Shown: positions 5,234 to 5,271 of the stretch, piece after piece | Layout: each line of letters begins with the position of its first letter | Numbering within the stretch: position 1 is the stretch's first letter | Source of the DNA: an uncultured Paraglaciecola sp. | GTDB lineage: Bacteria; Pseudomonadota; Gammaproteobacteria; Enterobacterales; Alteromonadaceae | Direction: 5' to 3' | DNA length: 5,271 nucleotides | NCBI GenBank assembly: GCA_905479025.1 | Contig: CAJQKX010000281.1 | Location: 1-5,271, forward strand | The notes under the pieces: model-generated | What the model saw: the letters and a program-made list of their open reading frames with translations, nothing else | Databases searched by the model: none | What the model was told of the DNA's origin: nothing | Position numbers and translations under genes: made by a program

Positions 5234-5271
5234 CGATGACCGCCAACAAGGCCATTTTACGCCAGAACATC
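5226..5271 (+). CDS. 5' end of a further gene of the right-hand operon (partial, runs off the window)
   Basis: ATG 5226 opens a frame reading MSNDDRQQGHFTPEH to the window edge. It has a strong AAGGGGG eight bases upstream and overlaps the AlpA-like stop by 8 bases (ATGAGTAA), which supports a real, translationally coupled start. Fifteen residues are too few to assign a family. In satellites and islands the gene after alpA is often a primase or replication protein, but nothing here shows it. Confidence 0.7.
   Translation, partial: MSNDDRQQGHFTPEH

Overview
The window looks like the left part of an integrated mobile genetic element (genomic island, satellite or prophage-like element) in a proteobacterium, most likely a gammaproteobacterium. 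The main evidence is a P4-type tyrosine integrase at the left edge and an AlpA/excisionase-like regulator at the right edge, with a toxin-antitoxin module and unrecognised cargo between them. The host assignment rests on the style of the protein families and is inference; no rRNA, tRNA or housekeeping gene is present to fix it.

Left block (1-2329, all + strand). About 100 bases of repeat-rich DNA that looks like integrase or regulator binding sites precede a full-length integrase with all catalytic residues. A 95-base gap carries a strong sigma70-type promoter with a palindromic operator. It drives a toxin-first type II module: a RelE/HigB-like (Gp49-like) toxin overlapped by an XRE-type antitoxin. 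A 56-codon ORF follows that resembles the front half of a second antitoxin-type regulator and stops where its DNA-binding domain should begin.

Middle block (2352-3791, - strand). Two genes run opposite to everything else: an unrecognised 343-residue protein, then 27 bases later a short ankyrin-repeat protein. The block is AT-rich compared with the right side, both genes appear to start with GTG, and it begins 22 bases after the truncated ORF. It reads as an inserted cargo cassette and is the best candidate in the window for an undescribed system, though its function cannot be told from sequence alone.

Right block (3894-5271, + strand). A divergent 102-base intergenic region holds a terminator-shaped hairpin facing the cassette. 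It is followed by an operon of a four-helix membrane protein with a large predicted periplasmic coiled-coil domain, a small AlpA-like winged-HTH protein, and the first 15 codons of a further gene. The last junction is tightly coupled: the ORFs overlap by 8 bases and the downstream ribosome binding site is buried in an 8-bp hairpin.

The integrase and the AlpA-like protein would control integration and excision, the toxin-antitoxin pair would stabilise the element, and the middle genes and possibly the membrane protein would be cargo. No stretch over 300 bases lacks a gene, and no RNA gene, IS element or CRISPR array was seen.
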